64,000 nucleotides of DNA, from the NCBI RefSeq assembly GCF_051390635.1, contig NZ_JBPODT010000004.1, positions 682,001-746,000 of the forward strand. The letters run 5' to 3'. Below the pieces are notes generated by a model. The model was not told where the DNA came from. It searched no databases and saw only the letters and a list, made by a program, of their open reading frames with translations. Source of the stretch: Microbaculum sp051390635. GTDB taxonomy: Bacteria > Pseudomonadota > Alphaproteobacteria > Rhizobiales > Tepidamorphaceae. The translations under genes were made by a program, and so were the position numbers. Below, in pieces: positions 45,733 through 53,709 of the stretch; position 1 is the stretch's first letter; the number at the start of each line of letters is the position of its first letter.

Positions 45733-46197
45733 ATGGATATTCCGGTACAGGCGGCGGACAGCGGGCGTGACATCGACTACGACGAACTGCCAAACTACAT
45801 CGGCTATCTGCTGCGCCGCGCGCAGGCCAACGTCTTTCGCGAGTTCGAGCGGTCGCTGGGGGATATCGGGCTGACGCCCGGCGCGTTCGGCCTTCTGATG
45901 CTGATCCGCGCCAATCCCGGCATCACGCAGATGGAACTCGCCAATGCCTTCGGGATCGACAAGTCGACGCTGACGCCGGTTCTCAACCGGCTGGAGCAGA
46001 GCACGCTCGTGCGCCGCGAGCAGCTCGCTCACGACCGGCGCTACAACGCCCTCTTCTTCGAGGATGCCCAGGAGGCGTTCTTCGATCGCGCGCGGACGCG
46101 GGTTCGTGATTTCGAGCAGTCGGTCGCCGATCGGCTATCGCAGGACGAGCAGCGCGAACTGGTGCGTCTGATCGGCAAGATCCAGGCGGACGCCTGA
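45733..46197 (+). CDS. MarR family transcriptional regulator
   Basis: A 154-residue winged-helix MarR protein (158 if the GTG at 45721 is used). LPNYIGYLLRRAQANVFREF is the N-terminal dimer helix, the recognition region is TQMELANAFGIDKSTLTPVL, and the wing is NRLEQSTLVRREQLAHDRRY. MarR proteins in aromatic-acid clusters usually repress until the CoA-thioester or acid binds. It is divergent from the ior genes. The CAAACWGTT sites before three transcription units of this cluster are its likely targets. Confidence 0.88.
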   Translation: MDIPVQAADSGRDIDYDELPNYIGYLLRRAQANVFREFERSLGDIGLTPGAFGLLMLIRANPGITQMELANAFGIDKSTLTPVLNRLEQSTLVRREQLAHDRRYNALFFEDAQEAFFDRARTRVRDFEQSVADRLSQDEQRELVRLIGKIQADA

Positions 46198-46582
46198 GAC
46201 GCCTGGCCTTCCTGACCCGCCGCAACGCCGCGCTTCGGCGTTCACGCCAGCGAACTCCCCGATCCTATCGATGCCCGATCATGCCGTTACGGTAGTGCCG
46301 GCAGCCAAACGTAGGCGTGCGCCAATGCCATTCGGATGGTCGGGATCAGCTGTTTTGGTGACCTTTCGCGGCATTCCAGACATACGGATTTTGCCTAATT
46401 GCAGCCTTGGTTAACATTAATAATTATTGTTAGCAGACCTACACTTACGCCTCATTCGACGGATCGAGCAAAGCCCTTTGGGGGACGAAAAACAACCTAT
46501 CGTTTTGGCTTCAATCGATAAATCGATGGCAGCGGATAGTTCAAAATGATAGTATTTCATTAAGCTTAATAAGGTGCGGACG
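46198..46582. other. 385-bp intergenic region, AT-rich leader of the DSF synthase gene
   Basis: The first half is ordinary GC-rich sequence. From about 46390 the DNA turns markedly AT-rich for ~180 bp, unlike anything else in the window. It holds a 21-bp near-perfect palindrome (46412-46432), a pair of ATCGAT boxes two bases apart (46514-46519, 46522-46527) and a perfect 12-bp palindrome ATTAAGCTTAAT (46559-46570) just before the ribosome-binding site. No small ORF is convincing. Confidence 0.7.
46412..46432. promoter_or_regulatory. 21-bp AT-rich palindrome upstream of the RpfF-like gene
   Basis: Left arm TAACATTAAT (46412-46421) and right arm ATTATTGTTA (46423-46432) around a central A. Nine of the ten base pairs are complementary. 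Length and symmetry suggest a dimeric regulator's operator. It lies about 150 bp upstream of the ATG. Confidence 0.6.
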
Positions 46583-47539
46583 ATGTCGAGTTTTGTGTCG
46601 GTAGTAGATCGCTCGTTTTCTCGCAAACAACCTTCCCCTTCCAAAGACCGGCTGGCGCCAGTCCAGCCGGCCGCGCCGGCGTCGGATTCAACCGAGCGAC
46701 CGCTCTTCGGCCTCGAGCAGCTCGAAGTGAACTGGGAGGAAGACACGGGAACGCTGTGGACGTTCATGCGTCCGCATAACCGGCCCAGCTACAACCCTGA
46801 GTTTCTGAAGGATTTCGAGGCGTGGCAGACCGGCATCCAGTCGATGTTCGCCGGTCAGGAGGGCGACCTTCGCTATCTCGTTCTCGGGTCACGCTGGCCC
46901 GGCGTCTACAGCCTGGGTGGTGATCTCGACCTGTTCGCCAGACACATTCGCGACCGCGACCGCGAGGCCCTGGTCGACTATGGCCGTACGTGCGTGCGCA
47001 TCCTGCATCGCAATATCGAGACGCTGGATCTGCCGGTGGTGACGATCGCGCTGGCGCAAGGGGACGCACTGGGCGGCGGCTTCGAGTCGCTGCTGTCCTT
47101 CAACGTCATCGTCGCCGAACGGGGCATCAAGTTCGGCTTTCCGGAAAGCCTGTTCGGGTTGTTTCCCGGCATGGGCGCCTACAGCCTGCTGGCGCGCCGC
47201 ATCGGCGCGGCGAAGGCCGAGGAGATGATCCTGTCCGGCAACTCCTTCACCGCCGAGCAGATGCACGAAGTGGGTCTCGTCCATATCCTGGCGGAACCCG
47301 GCGAGGGCGTGGAGGCGACGCGGGCCTATATCCAGAAGCAGAAATGGAGGCGCAACGGCTCGCGTGCGGTCTACATGACCGGACGCCAGGTCGATCCGCT
47401 TCCGCTCGAGGAGCTCGAGCGGATCGTCGAGATCTGGGCCGATGCGTGCCTGCAGCTGAGCGATCGCGATCTGCGGCTGATGGAACGGCTCGTCGCCGCG
47501 CAGGACCGGCTGCGCAGCTTCCCGTTGGCCGCCGAATAG
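46583..47539 (+). CDS. rpfF: RpfF-type DSF (diffusible signal factor) synthase, crotonase family
   Basis: A 318-residue crotonase-fold protein whose closest family by eye is RpfF, which makes cis-2-unsaturated fatty-acid signals from acyl-ACP by dehydration and thioesterase activity. Diagnostic: YSLGGDLDLFARHIRDRDRE, ALAQGDALGGGFESLLSFN and GIKFGFPESLFGLFPGMGAY. C-terminal LPLEELERIVEIWADACLQL also fits. The two catalytic Glu residues of RpfF (E141, E161 in Xanthomonas, 20 apart) correspond to E168 and E188, also 20 apart. The N-terminus is extended by ~45 Ser/Pro-rich residues. AAGGTG precedes the ATG at 46583. It is convergent with a PAS-GGDEF-EAL gene, recalling the RpfF/RpfR pairing. No rpfC or rpfB is in view. 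Confidence 0.85.
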   Translation: MSSFVSVVDRSFSRKQPSPSKDRLAPVQPAAPASDSTERPLFGLEQLEVNWEEDTGTLWTFMRPHNRPSYNPEFLKDFEAWQTGIQSMFAGQEGDLRYLVLGSRWPGVYSLGGDLDLFARHIRDRDREALVDYGRTCVRILHRNIETLDLPVVTIALAQGDALGGGFESLLSFNVIVAERGIKFGFPESLFGLFPGMGAYSLLARRIGAAKAEEMILSGNSFTAEQMHEVGLVHILAEPGEGVEATRAYIQKQKWRRNGSRAVYMTGRQVDPLPLEELERIVEIWADACLQLSDRDLRLMERLVAAQDRLRSFPLAAE

Positions 47540-47568
47540 GGGCCGCCGAATAGGGGCCGCCGAATAGG
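47527..47568. repeat. Three perfect 14-bp tandem units across the rpfF stop codon
   Basis: GGCCGCCGAATAGG is repeated three times (47527-47540, 47541-47554, 47555-47568) with a partial fourth. The TAG stop of the DSF synthase gene lies in the first copy, and each later copy supplies another TAG. It fills the space before the stop of the convergent GGDEF-EAL gene. Confidence 0.95.
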
Positions 47569-47576
47569 GGCCGCGC

Positions 47577-49913
47577 TCAGGCGACCGCCACGAGGTTGGC
47601 GCGCTGCGCCGGCGAGGCCTGCAGCTTCTCCAGGATGGCGTCGACAGGCATGGCGCGGCCGAAAAGGTAGCCCTGCCCCTCGTGGCAGCCTTCTTCCTTG
47701 ACCTGACGCAGCTGTTCCTCGGTCTCGATGCCTTCCGCGACCACGATCATATTCAGGCTGTTGCCGAGACCGGCGACGGCGCGGACGATCGACGGGGCGT
47801 CCTGGTCGCGACCCAGATCGGCGATGAACGACCGGTCGATCTTGATCTTGTTGAACGGGTACTTGCGCAGATAATTCAGCGACGAGTAGCCGGTGCCGAA
47901 GTCGTCGAGCGAGATCCGCACACCGAGCACCTTGAGCTGCTCCATCGTATAGAGCGTGCTCTCGCTTTCCTCGAGCAGAACACGCTCGGTGATCTCGAGG
48001 TCAAGGCACTGGGCCGGCAGGCCCGACTTGGCCAGGGCCGAGACCACGCGGGCGCCCAGCGACCGATCGCGGAACTGGACCGGCGACAAGTTGACCGCGA
48101 CCTTGGTCCCGGTCGGCCAGCTGGCCGCGTCCTGGCAGGCGCGCTGTAGGACCCATTCGCCGATCGAGATGATGAGTCCGGTCTCCTCCGCGATCGGAAC
48201 GAACTCCGCCGGCGAAATGTAGCCGCGCTCGGGATGGTGCCAGCGCAGCAACGCCTCGCAGGTGGTGATGGCACCGGTCTTCAGGTCGATCAGCGGCTGA
48301 TAGAAGACCTCCAGTTCGTTGCGCGACAGCGCGTCCCGCAGGTCGAGTTCGAGCGCGCGCCGGGCCTGGGCGCGCTCCTCCATCTCGGCGGCGAAGAAGC
48401 GATGCTCGCCGCCGCCGTTGCCCTTGGCGGCGTAAAGCGCCATGTCGGCGTTCTTGATCAGCTCGTCGGCATCGATGCCGTCCTGCGGCGCGACCGCGAT
48501 GCCGATCGAGGCGCCGATGTCGATGCGGTGCCCCTCGACGTCGAACGGCACCGACAGGGCCTTAACCAGCCGGCGGGCGAGACGGCCGGAATCCTGACGA
48601 CGCGACGGGGTCGACTGCAGGATGACGAACTCGTCGCCGCCGAAACGGGCGATCATGTCTCCGGTGCGCACGACGGAGCCGAGGCGCCGCGACACCTCCT
48701 TTAGCAGCTTGTCGCCGATCGGATGTCCAAGCGTGTCGTTGACCTGCTTGAACCGGTCGATGTCGATCAGGTGCAGGGCGATCTGATTGCCGCCTTCGCG
48801 CACGATCTCCAGCATCTCGTTGATGCGCTCGCGGAAGTGGTTGCGGTTCGGCAGGCCGGTCAGGTCGTCGTAGCGGGCGAGATAGGCGATCCGCTCCTGG
48901 GCGGCCTTGCGCTCGGTGACATCCTCCAGGATGACGACCGAGCCGCCGTCGGCCATCATCCGGCGCGACAGGGCCATGATGCGCTCGCCGTCGACGGATA
49001 CGAAGACCTGGCCGTGGTGGTCCTGCCTCAGGCCGCGGGTGAGCTCGTAGACGATCGAACGGACGCCGAGGCCGGAATGATTGCCCGCCCGGATCGAATA
49101 CCGGACCAGCTCGCGGATCGTCGTGCCGACCTTGATCGGCGCGTCGTACAGATTGAGCAGCTCGATGAAGCGGGCATTCCAGACCTTGAGCCTGTCCTGA
49201 TCGTCGAACATGCACAGGCCGTGCGACATGTTGTTGAGCGCTATGTCGAAGCGGTTGGCCTGCTCCTCGTAGCGGGCCGCCAGCGCCGCTTCCTTGCGCG
49301 TCATCGTCAGCGCCTGGATGATGATGTCGCGAATGGACAGGGTGATGTCGATCATCCCGTAGATGAACATCAGGATGACGAAACCCAGCGCCTTGTGGAG
49401 CCAGTCCGGATAGATGAGCAGCGCGATCGCAAGCGGAAGCGTGGTGAGGGTGAGCTGGCCGACCGCGATGATCGGCCGTCCCGCGTTGCGGCCCGAAATG
49501 GCGGCGGCGTATCCGGCGGCGGTGGTGGCGACCGCCAGATGCAGCGTCGCGTCCGTGGTATGCGTCAGCGTGATGTAGCAGAGCAGTCCGAGAAGCGCGG
49601 AAAAGCCCCAGGCGCCGTATTCGTAGATCCGTTCCCAGATCTGCGTGGCGACATCCGCGGCAAGCTTGCGCCGCTTGTAGATGACGGCGGAAACGACACG
49701 CAGCAGGCCAACCGCGAAGATCGCGATCGAGATCGCCATGATCGCGGAATCGTCGGCCTTGATCGCGACCGCCGCGCCGATAATGCCGCACGCGATCGCG
49801 CCCACCGCCAAGGACGACAGCGGTGCGAACAACGACTCAACCAGCGCTGCGCGAATTTCAGGCGAGAGTTGCGCATCGTCTTGGCGTGTCGCGAGGAGTC
49901 TGCGTAAAAGCAT
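47577..49913 (-). CDS. Membrane PAS-GGDEF-EAL cyclic-di-GMP enzyme
   Basis: A 778-residue inner-membrane protein. Residues ~30-195 contain about six TM segments of no named sensor family. A PAS-like domain follows (~222-332, ALNNMSHGLCMFDDQDRLKV), then GGDEF (~345-500) and EAL (~520-770). The cyclase motif RFGGDEF (GGDEF 425-429) is intact and preceded by an intact inhibitory I-site RTGD (416-419). The EAL signature (553-555 in TCEALLRW) and DDFGTGYSSLNYLRKYPFNK are intact, so both synthesis and breakdown of c-di-GMP are possible. It is convergent with the RpfF-like gene. Confidence 0.9.
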   Translation of the reverse strand: MLLRRLLATRQDDAQLSPEIRAALVESLFAPLSSLAVGAIACGIIGAAVAIKADDSAIMAISIAIFAVGLLRVVSAVIYKRRKLAADVATQIWERIYEYGAWGFSALLGLLCYITLTHTTDATLHLAVATTAAGYAAAISGRNAGRPIIAVGQLTLTTLPLAIALLIYPDWLHKALGFVILMFIYGMIDITLSIRDIIIQALTMTRKEAALAARYEEQANRFDIALNNMSHGLCMFDDQDRLKVWNARFIELLNLYDAPIKVGTTIRELVRYSIRAGNHSGLGVRSIVYELTRGLRQDHHGQVFVSVDGERIMALSRRMMADGGSVVILEDVTERKAAQERIAYLARYDDLTGLPNRNHFRERINEMLEIVREGGNQIALHLIDIDRFKQVNDTLGHPIGDKLLKEVSRRLGSVVRTGDMIARFGGDEFVILQSTPSRRQDSGRLARRLVKALSVPFDVEGHRIDIGASIGIAVAPQDGIDADELIKNADMALYAAKGNGGGEHRFFAAEMEERAQARRALELDLRDALSRNELEVFYQPLIDLKTGAITTCEALLRWHHPERGYISPAEFVPIAEETGLIISIGEWVLQRACQDAASWPTGTKVAVNLSPVQFRDRSLGARVVSALAKSGLPAQCLDLEITERVLLEESESTLYTMEQLKVLGVRISLDDFGTGYSSLNYLRKYPFNKIKIDRSFIADLGRDQDAPSIVRAVAGLGNSLNMIVVAEGIETEEQLRQVKEEGCHEGQGYLFGRAMPVDAILEKLQASPAQRANLVAVA

Positions 49914-50258
49914 TTACGTCCCAAGGCTCGCGTCGACCGTCCCGAATCTGAAGGCAGTTGGTCAAAATTTCGCAAACTTGGACCATCTATCCGCGATTTG
50001 GTAAAAGGAACGACATCAGACGCGCTTAATTTTTACCTAAGCGAACAAGGAAACCGTAAATATGATTTGCCGGCATTGCTTTCCGGTGCCGTCCTTGTAT
50101 CGGCATGATCGCTGACTTCCATGCGATCCCCTTGGCAATTTCGCAGAAGCGGCATCTAGGCCCGCAGGCGCTCTTTCATCGCAAAACGCGCACGCGGCGG
50201 CGCGATTACGACCGCGATCCCACCGAACCAGGCCGGACGGACACGAAGAAAGTGGTTT
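49914..50258. other. 345-bp intergenic region, GGDEF-EAL/PfkB divergent
   Basis: It should hold both promoters. A possible plus-strand pair is TTGGCA (50132-50137) with TCTAGG (50155-50160) at 17 bp, which is weak. The central part (about 49960-50080) is moderately AT-rich. I see no gene, repeat or clear operator. Confidence 0.4.
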
Positions 50259-51407
50259 ATGACCGATAACCAGCGCCCCGATCCCATGCGCCCCGATCCC
50301 ATGCGCCAGGATACTGTGCCACAGCGGGCCGTCACGGTCGGGTCGGCCACGGTCGACATCATCACCGTGATCGCCGACCGCGATATCGAGCGCGTGACCA
50401 TGACGAACGTTACCGCCTCGTTCCTGCTGCTCGAGGAGGGGCGCAAGATAGAGGCCGAAAGCATCACCATCCATCCCGGCGGCGGCGCCGTGAACACCGC
50501 CGTCTGCCTGGCGCGGCTCGGCTATGCGGTAGCACCGGTCGTCAAGCTCGGCACCGATCTGAACGCGGCCAAGATCCTGGAGACATTCGACGCGGAGGGC
50601 CTGTCCGGGGACCTGGTTCGCCAGAGCGAAAGCCTCGATACCGGCATCACGGTGATGATCTCCTCGCACGACCGCAATGCGTCGATCTTCACGTTCCGCG
50701 GCGCCAATACGTTGATTTCGCGCGAGGACGTGCCCGAAGACGCGTTCCACGGCGCCCAGCTCGTCCACGTTTCCGGCCTCAGCAACACCTCAGCCGATCA
50801 GCATGGCCATATTGTCGGCGCCGCGCGCCGCGCCGGCGCGTTCGTCTCGGCCAATCCGGGCATACGGCAACTCACCTCGCGCCGGGAAGCGTTCTTCGCG
50901 GCGCTGGCCGATATCGATCTGATCAGCATCAACCGGGTCGAGGCCGAGGCGTTGATGCCCGGCCTGGCGGCGCGACTGCCGGACAAGGCGGCTCCGCACA
51001 TTCCCCACGACGCGCCCGATCTGATGCGCCGCGGCCTCGACGGCTCCGGCTTCGACATGTCGCTGGAAGGGTTCTGCGCCGCGGTCGGCAGCATGGGGCC
51101 GAGCTACGTGGCGGTAACCGATGGAACCCGGGGCGCCTATCTTTGGGCGCGCGACGCCCTCTTTTTCTGTCCGCCTCTGCAGGTGGCGGTGGCCGGCACG
51201 GCGGGCGCCGGCGATGCGTTCGCCGCCACGCTCGCCGCCGCGCTCGTGCGCGACGACGGTCCGGAACGGGCGCTGGCGGCCGCGGCGGCCAATGCCGCAT
51301 CCGTCGTGCGGCACATCGACACCCAGACGGGCCTCCTCACCAGGGCGGACCTTGACGGGTTCGTCGCGGAGGCCGGGGAGGCCCTGCATGTGCGCCGTTT
51401 GCTCTGA
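50259..51407 (+). CDS. PfkB family carbohydrate/nucleoside kinase
   Basis: A 382-residue ribokinase-fold kinase. Near the N-terminus, AVTVGSATVDIITVIADRDI and the di-glycine HPGGGAVNTAVCLARLGYAV; near the C-terminus, the anion-hole/base motif VAGTAGAGDAFAATLAAAL with the catalytic Asp. The substrate is unknown. Compared with typical PfkB proteins there is an extra ~45-residue stretch before the final motif (around LPDKAAPHIPHDAPDLMRRG). The first ~20 residues contain a duplicated RPDPM from a 15-bp tandem repeat, so translation might instead begin at the ATG codons 50286 or 50301. It is followed 220 bp later by potA-type genes. Confidence 0.83.
   Translation: MTDNQRPDPMRPDPMRQDTVPQRAVTVGSATVDIITVIADRDIERVTMTNVTASFLLLEEGRKIEAESITIHPGGGAVNTAVCLARLGYAVAPVVKLGTDLNAAKILETFDAEGLSGDLVRQSESLDTGITVMISSHDRNASIFTFRGANTLISREDVPEDAFHGAQLVHVSGLSNTSADQHGHIVGAARRAGAFVSANPGIRQLTSRREAFFAALADIDLISINRVEAEALMPGLAARLPDKAAPHIPHDAPDLMRRGLDGSGFDMSLEGFCAAVGSMGPSYVAVTDGTRGAYLWARDALFFCPPLQVAVAGTAGAGDAFAATLAAALVRDDGPERALAAAAANAASVVRHIDTQTGLLTRADLDGFVAEAGEALHVRRLL
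50274..50303. repeat. 15-bp in-frame tandem duplication at the start of the PfkB gene
   Basis: CGCCCCGATCCCATG occurs twice (50274-50288, 50289-50303), encoding RPDPM twice and creating two extra in-frame ATG codons near the start. Confidence 0.9.
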
Positions 51408-51481
51408 TGCGCCACAGTTCGTGGCGGCGGGATCCGACACCGAAACCATGCAGGGGACGGCCGGTTGATGTAAACTGCCGC

Positions 51482-51493
51482 TTGTGATCACAA
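51482..51493. promoter_or_regulatory. Perfect 12-bp palindrome upstream of potA
   Basis: TTGTGATCACAA is fully self-complementary and lies 134 bp before the potA start, in the 219-bp gap after the PfkB gene. Its form suits a GntR-type (or CRP-like) dimer; no such regulator gene is in the window. Confidence 0.5.
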
Positions 51494-51564
51494 ATTTCGC
51501 TCTCGGGCCGCTACGCAGGTCACGGCGAAAGCCATTGTTAAGTCAGCAAAACCGGCGGTGCCTC

Positions 51565-51592
51565 TTGCGCCGACCCGGTTCCGTGATACCAT
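51565..51592 (+). promoter_or_regulatory. Candidate promoter of the potABCD operon
   Basis: TTGCGC (51565-51570) and TACCAT (51587-51592) with 16-bp spacing, about 35 bp before the TTG start of potA. It is a moderate match to consensus only. Confidence 0.35.
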
Positions 51593-51626
51593 TTTCCGAA
51601 AAGTTGACGGATTGGGGGGTGTTCGG

Positions 51627-52715
51627 TTGGCCAAGACGGCTGTCGAAGCGCGCAACGTGACCAAGGCTTTCGGCGAGGGAGCCGATCGCGTCCTGGCACT
51701 GGACAATGTCAGCGTTGAAATCCGCGAAAACGAGTTTTTCACGCTGCTGGGGCCGTCGGGCTGCGGCAAGACCACGCTGTTGCGGCTGATCGCCGGCTTC
51801 GATCACCCCACCGCCGGCACGATCCTCCTGAACGGCGAGGACATTTCCGGCCTGCCGCCGTTCAAGCGACCGGTCAACACCGTCTTCCAGAACTACGCCC
51901 TGTTTCCGCACATGACGGTCGCCGGCAATATCGGCTTCGGGCTGGAGATGCTGGGCAAGGCGAAGCCGGAGGTCGCCGCCACGGTCGACGACATGCTCCG
52001 CCTGGTGCGGATGGAGGCGTTGAAGAACCGGCGGACCAGTCAGATTTCCGGCGGCCAGCAGCAACGCGTGGCGCTCGCCCGGGCCCTGGCGCCGCAACCG
52101 AAGGTGCTGCTGCTCGACGAACCGCTTTCGGCGCTCGACCTGAAACTCCGCAAGGAAATGCAGATCGAGCTGAAGCGGCTGCAGAACGAGACCGGCATCA
52201 CCTTCGTCTTCGTCACGCACGACCAGGAAGAGGCGCTGACCATGTCGGACCGCATCGCGGTCATGAGCAACGGGTCGATCCTCCAGGTCGGGCAGCCGCG
52301 CGAGATCTACGATCACCCCTCCGACCGGTTCGTGGCCAACTTCATCGGGGACACCAACCTGATGGAGGCCGACGTGGTGTCGGCGGCGAACGGCACCGCG
52401 CGGCTCAGACTGCCCTCCGGGGTCGAGATCGACGCGGACGTTCCCGACGGCATGAGGCCGGCCGGGCGCGTCACCGCGGTGGTGCGGCCGGAACATGCCG
52501 CGCTCGCCGAGGACGCGGGCACCGCGATGCTGTCGGGAACGCTGGAGACCGTCGTCTATTTCGGTACCGACACGCATTATCACGTCCGTCTCGCCGACGG
52601 CGGCCTGTTCACCGTCCGCGCGCAGAACGCCCGCGGGTACGCGGAGGCGCGGCAGCAGGGTAGCCCCGTCGGCATTCACCTGAGCGCGCACTCCGTGCAG
52701 GTGCTGCGGGACTGA
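51627..52715 (+). CDS. potA: Polyamine ABC transporter ATP-binding protein PotA-type
   Basis: A 362-residue ABC ATPase of the spermidine/putrescine importer class. Walker A GPSGCGKTTLL, the signature QISGGQQQRVALARAL and Walker B KVLLLDEPLSALD are present, with the switch His in VFVTHDQEEALTMSD. A C-terminal TOBE domain is typical of PotA/FbpC. The start is TTG at 51627 (LAKTAVEARNVTKAF) because GGGGGGT sits six bases upstream; the frame stays open to 51558 but without a site. It powers import together with the two permeases immediately downstream. Confidence 0.9.
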   Translation: MAKTAVEARNVTKAFGEGADRVLALDNVSVEIRENEFFTLLGPSGCGKTTLLRLIAGFDHPTAGTILLNGEDISGLPPFKRPVNTVFQNYALFPHMTVAGNIGFGLEMLGKAKPEVAATVDDMLRLVRMEALKNRRTSQISGGQQQRVALARALAPQPKVLLLDEPLSALDLKLRKEMQIELKRLQNETGITFVFVTHDQEEALTMSDRIAVMSNGSILQVGQPREIYDHPSDRFVANFIGDTNLMEADVVSAANGTARLRLPSGVEIDADVPDGMRPAGRVTAVVRPEHAALAEDAGTAMLSGTLETVVYFGTDTHYHVRLADGGLFTVRAQNARGYAEARQQGSPVGIHLSAHSVQVLRD

Positions 52716-52716
52716 C

Positions 52717-53709
52717 ATGGCGGCGCAGGAGGCAACCTCGACCTCGCAATCCGGCGCGTCGGCGCCCGACCCCGCGACGCCTGATCCCGCACGGTCCAAA
52801 CACGCGTATGTCGAAGAAGCGCGGCGCCGGGAGGTGCGCGGCAAGTGGCTGCTCGCGGTGCCGGCGCTCGTCCTGCTGCTGGCGGCCGCGTCCGGACCGC
52901 TGCTGATCGTCCTAGTCTATTCGTTCCTGACGCCCGATCCCTACGGCGGCGTCGAATGGCAGTTCTCGTTGCAGGGCTGGTTCCAGGTCGTGTTCGCCCG
53001 CGATATCTTCGACGAAACGATCGGCCTCGCCGACGCGCATCTGTCGATCCTCTGGCGCTCGGTGCAACTGTCGTTCCTGACGACGGTGCTGACGCTGATC
53101 TTCGGCTTTCCGACCGCCTATTTCATCGCCACGCGGCCGCCGCAGTACCGCGAACTTTGGCTGTTCCTGATCACGATCCCGTTCTGGACGAACCTCCTGA
53201 TCCGGACCTTCGCGATCATGGAGGTGATCCGCAACGAGGGCATCATCAACACCATCCTGATGACGACCGGGATCATCGAGCAGCCGATCCAGATGCTGTT
53301 CACCGATTTCGCCATCCTGCTCGGCATGGCGTACGTCTATCTGCCTTTGATGGTGCTGCCCCTCTACGCATCGATGGAGAAGCTCGACTTTCGACTCGTC
53401 GAGGCCGCCTACGATCTCTACGCGACCCGTTTCCAGGCGCTCAGGCGCGTGATCGTTCCGGCGGTGAAGCCCGGCATCGTGGCCGGCGCCATTCTCGTCT
53501 TCATTCCCTCGCTTGGCGCCTATGTGACGCCGCGGGTGCTCGGAGGCGGGAAGAACCTGATGCTGGGCAACCTGATCGAGCTGCAGTTCGGGCAGGGGCG
53601 CAACTGGCCGCTCGGGGCGGCGCTGTCGATCACGCTTCTGGCGATCGTCATGGTGGCGCTGGTCACCTATGTGCGTAACGCGGCGCGATCGGATGCCGGC
53701 CATGGCTGA
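52717..53709 (+). CDS. potB: Polyamine ABC transporter permease PotB-type
   Basis: A 330-residue inner-membrane permease with six TM helices after a ~45-residue polar N-terminus. The EAA loop, which contacts the ATPase, is at LVEAAYDLYATRFQALRRVI, followed by the conserved PAVKPGIVAGAILVFIPSLG. PYGGVEWQFSLQGWFQVVFA and IPFWTNLLIRTFAIMEVIRN are typical of PotB/PotH. It begins one base after the potA stop and overlaps potC by eight bases. Confidence 0.92.
   Translation: MAAQEATSTSQSGASAPDPATPDPARSKHAYVEEARRREVRGKWLLAVPALVLLLAAASGPLLIVLVYSFLTPDPYGGVEWQFSLQGWFQVVFARDIFDETIGLADAHLSILWRSVQLSFLTTVLTLIFGFPTAYFIATRPPQYRELWLFLITIPFWTNLLIRTFAIMEVIRNEGIINTILMTTGIIEQPIQMLFTDFAILLGMAYVYLPLMVLPLYASMEKLDFRLVEAAYDLYATRFQALRRVIVPAVKPGIVAGAILVFIPSLGAYVTPRVLGGGKNLMLGNLIELQFGQGRNWPLGAALSITLLAIVMVALVTYVRNAARSDAGHG

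Noticed and set aside
43366..46032. Long 888-codon form of the ior alpha gene
   Set aside because: The extra N-terminal part is antisense to the MarR coding region. The ATG at 45540 has a good ribosome-binding site and starts at the conserved domain.
46399..46432. Riboswitch-like TTGCAGCC...GTTAA stretch upstream of rpfF
   Set aside because: It superficially recalls SAM-II sequence, but there is no matching P1 stem and no GCTAAA. The nearby symmetry is better explained as a DNA palindrome.
46417..46767. 116-codon minus-strand frame in the AT-rich leader of rpfF
   Set aside because: It overlaps the start of the rpfF coding region antisense, has no ribosome-binding site and no recognisable protein features.
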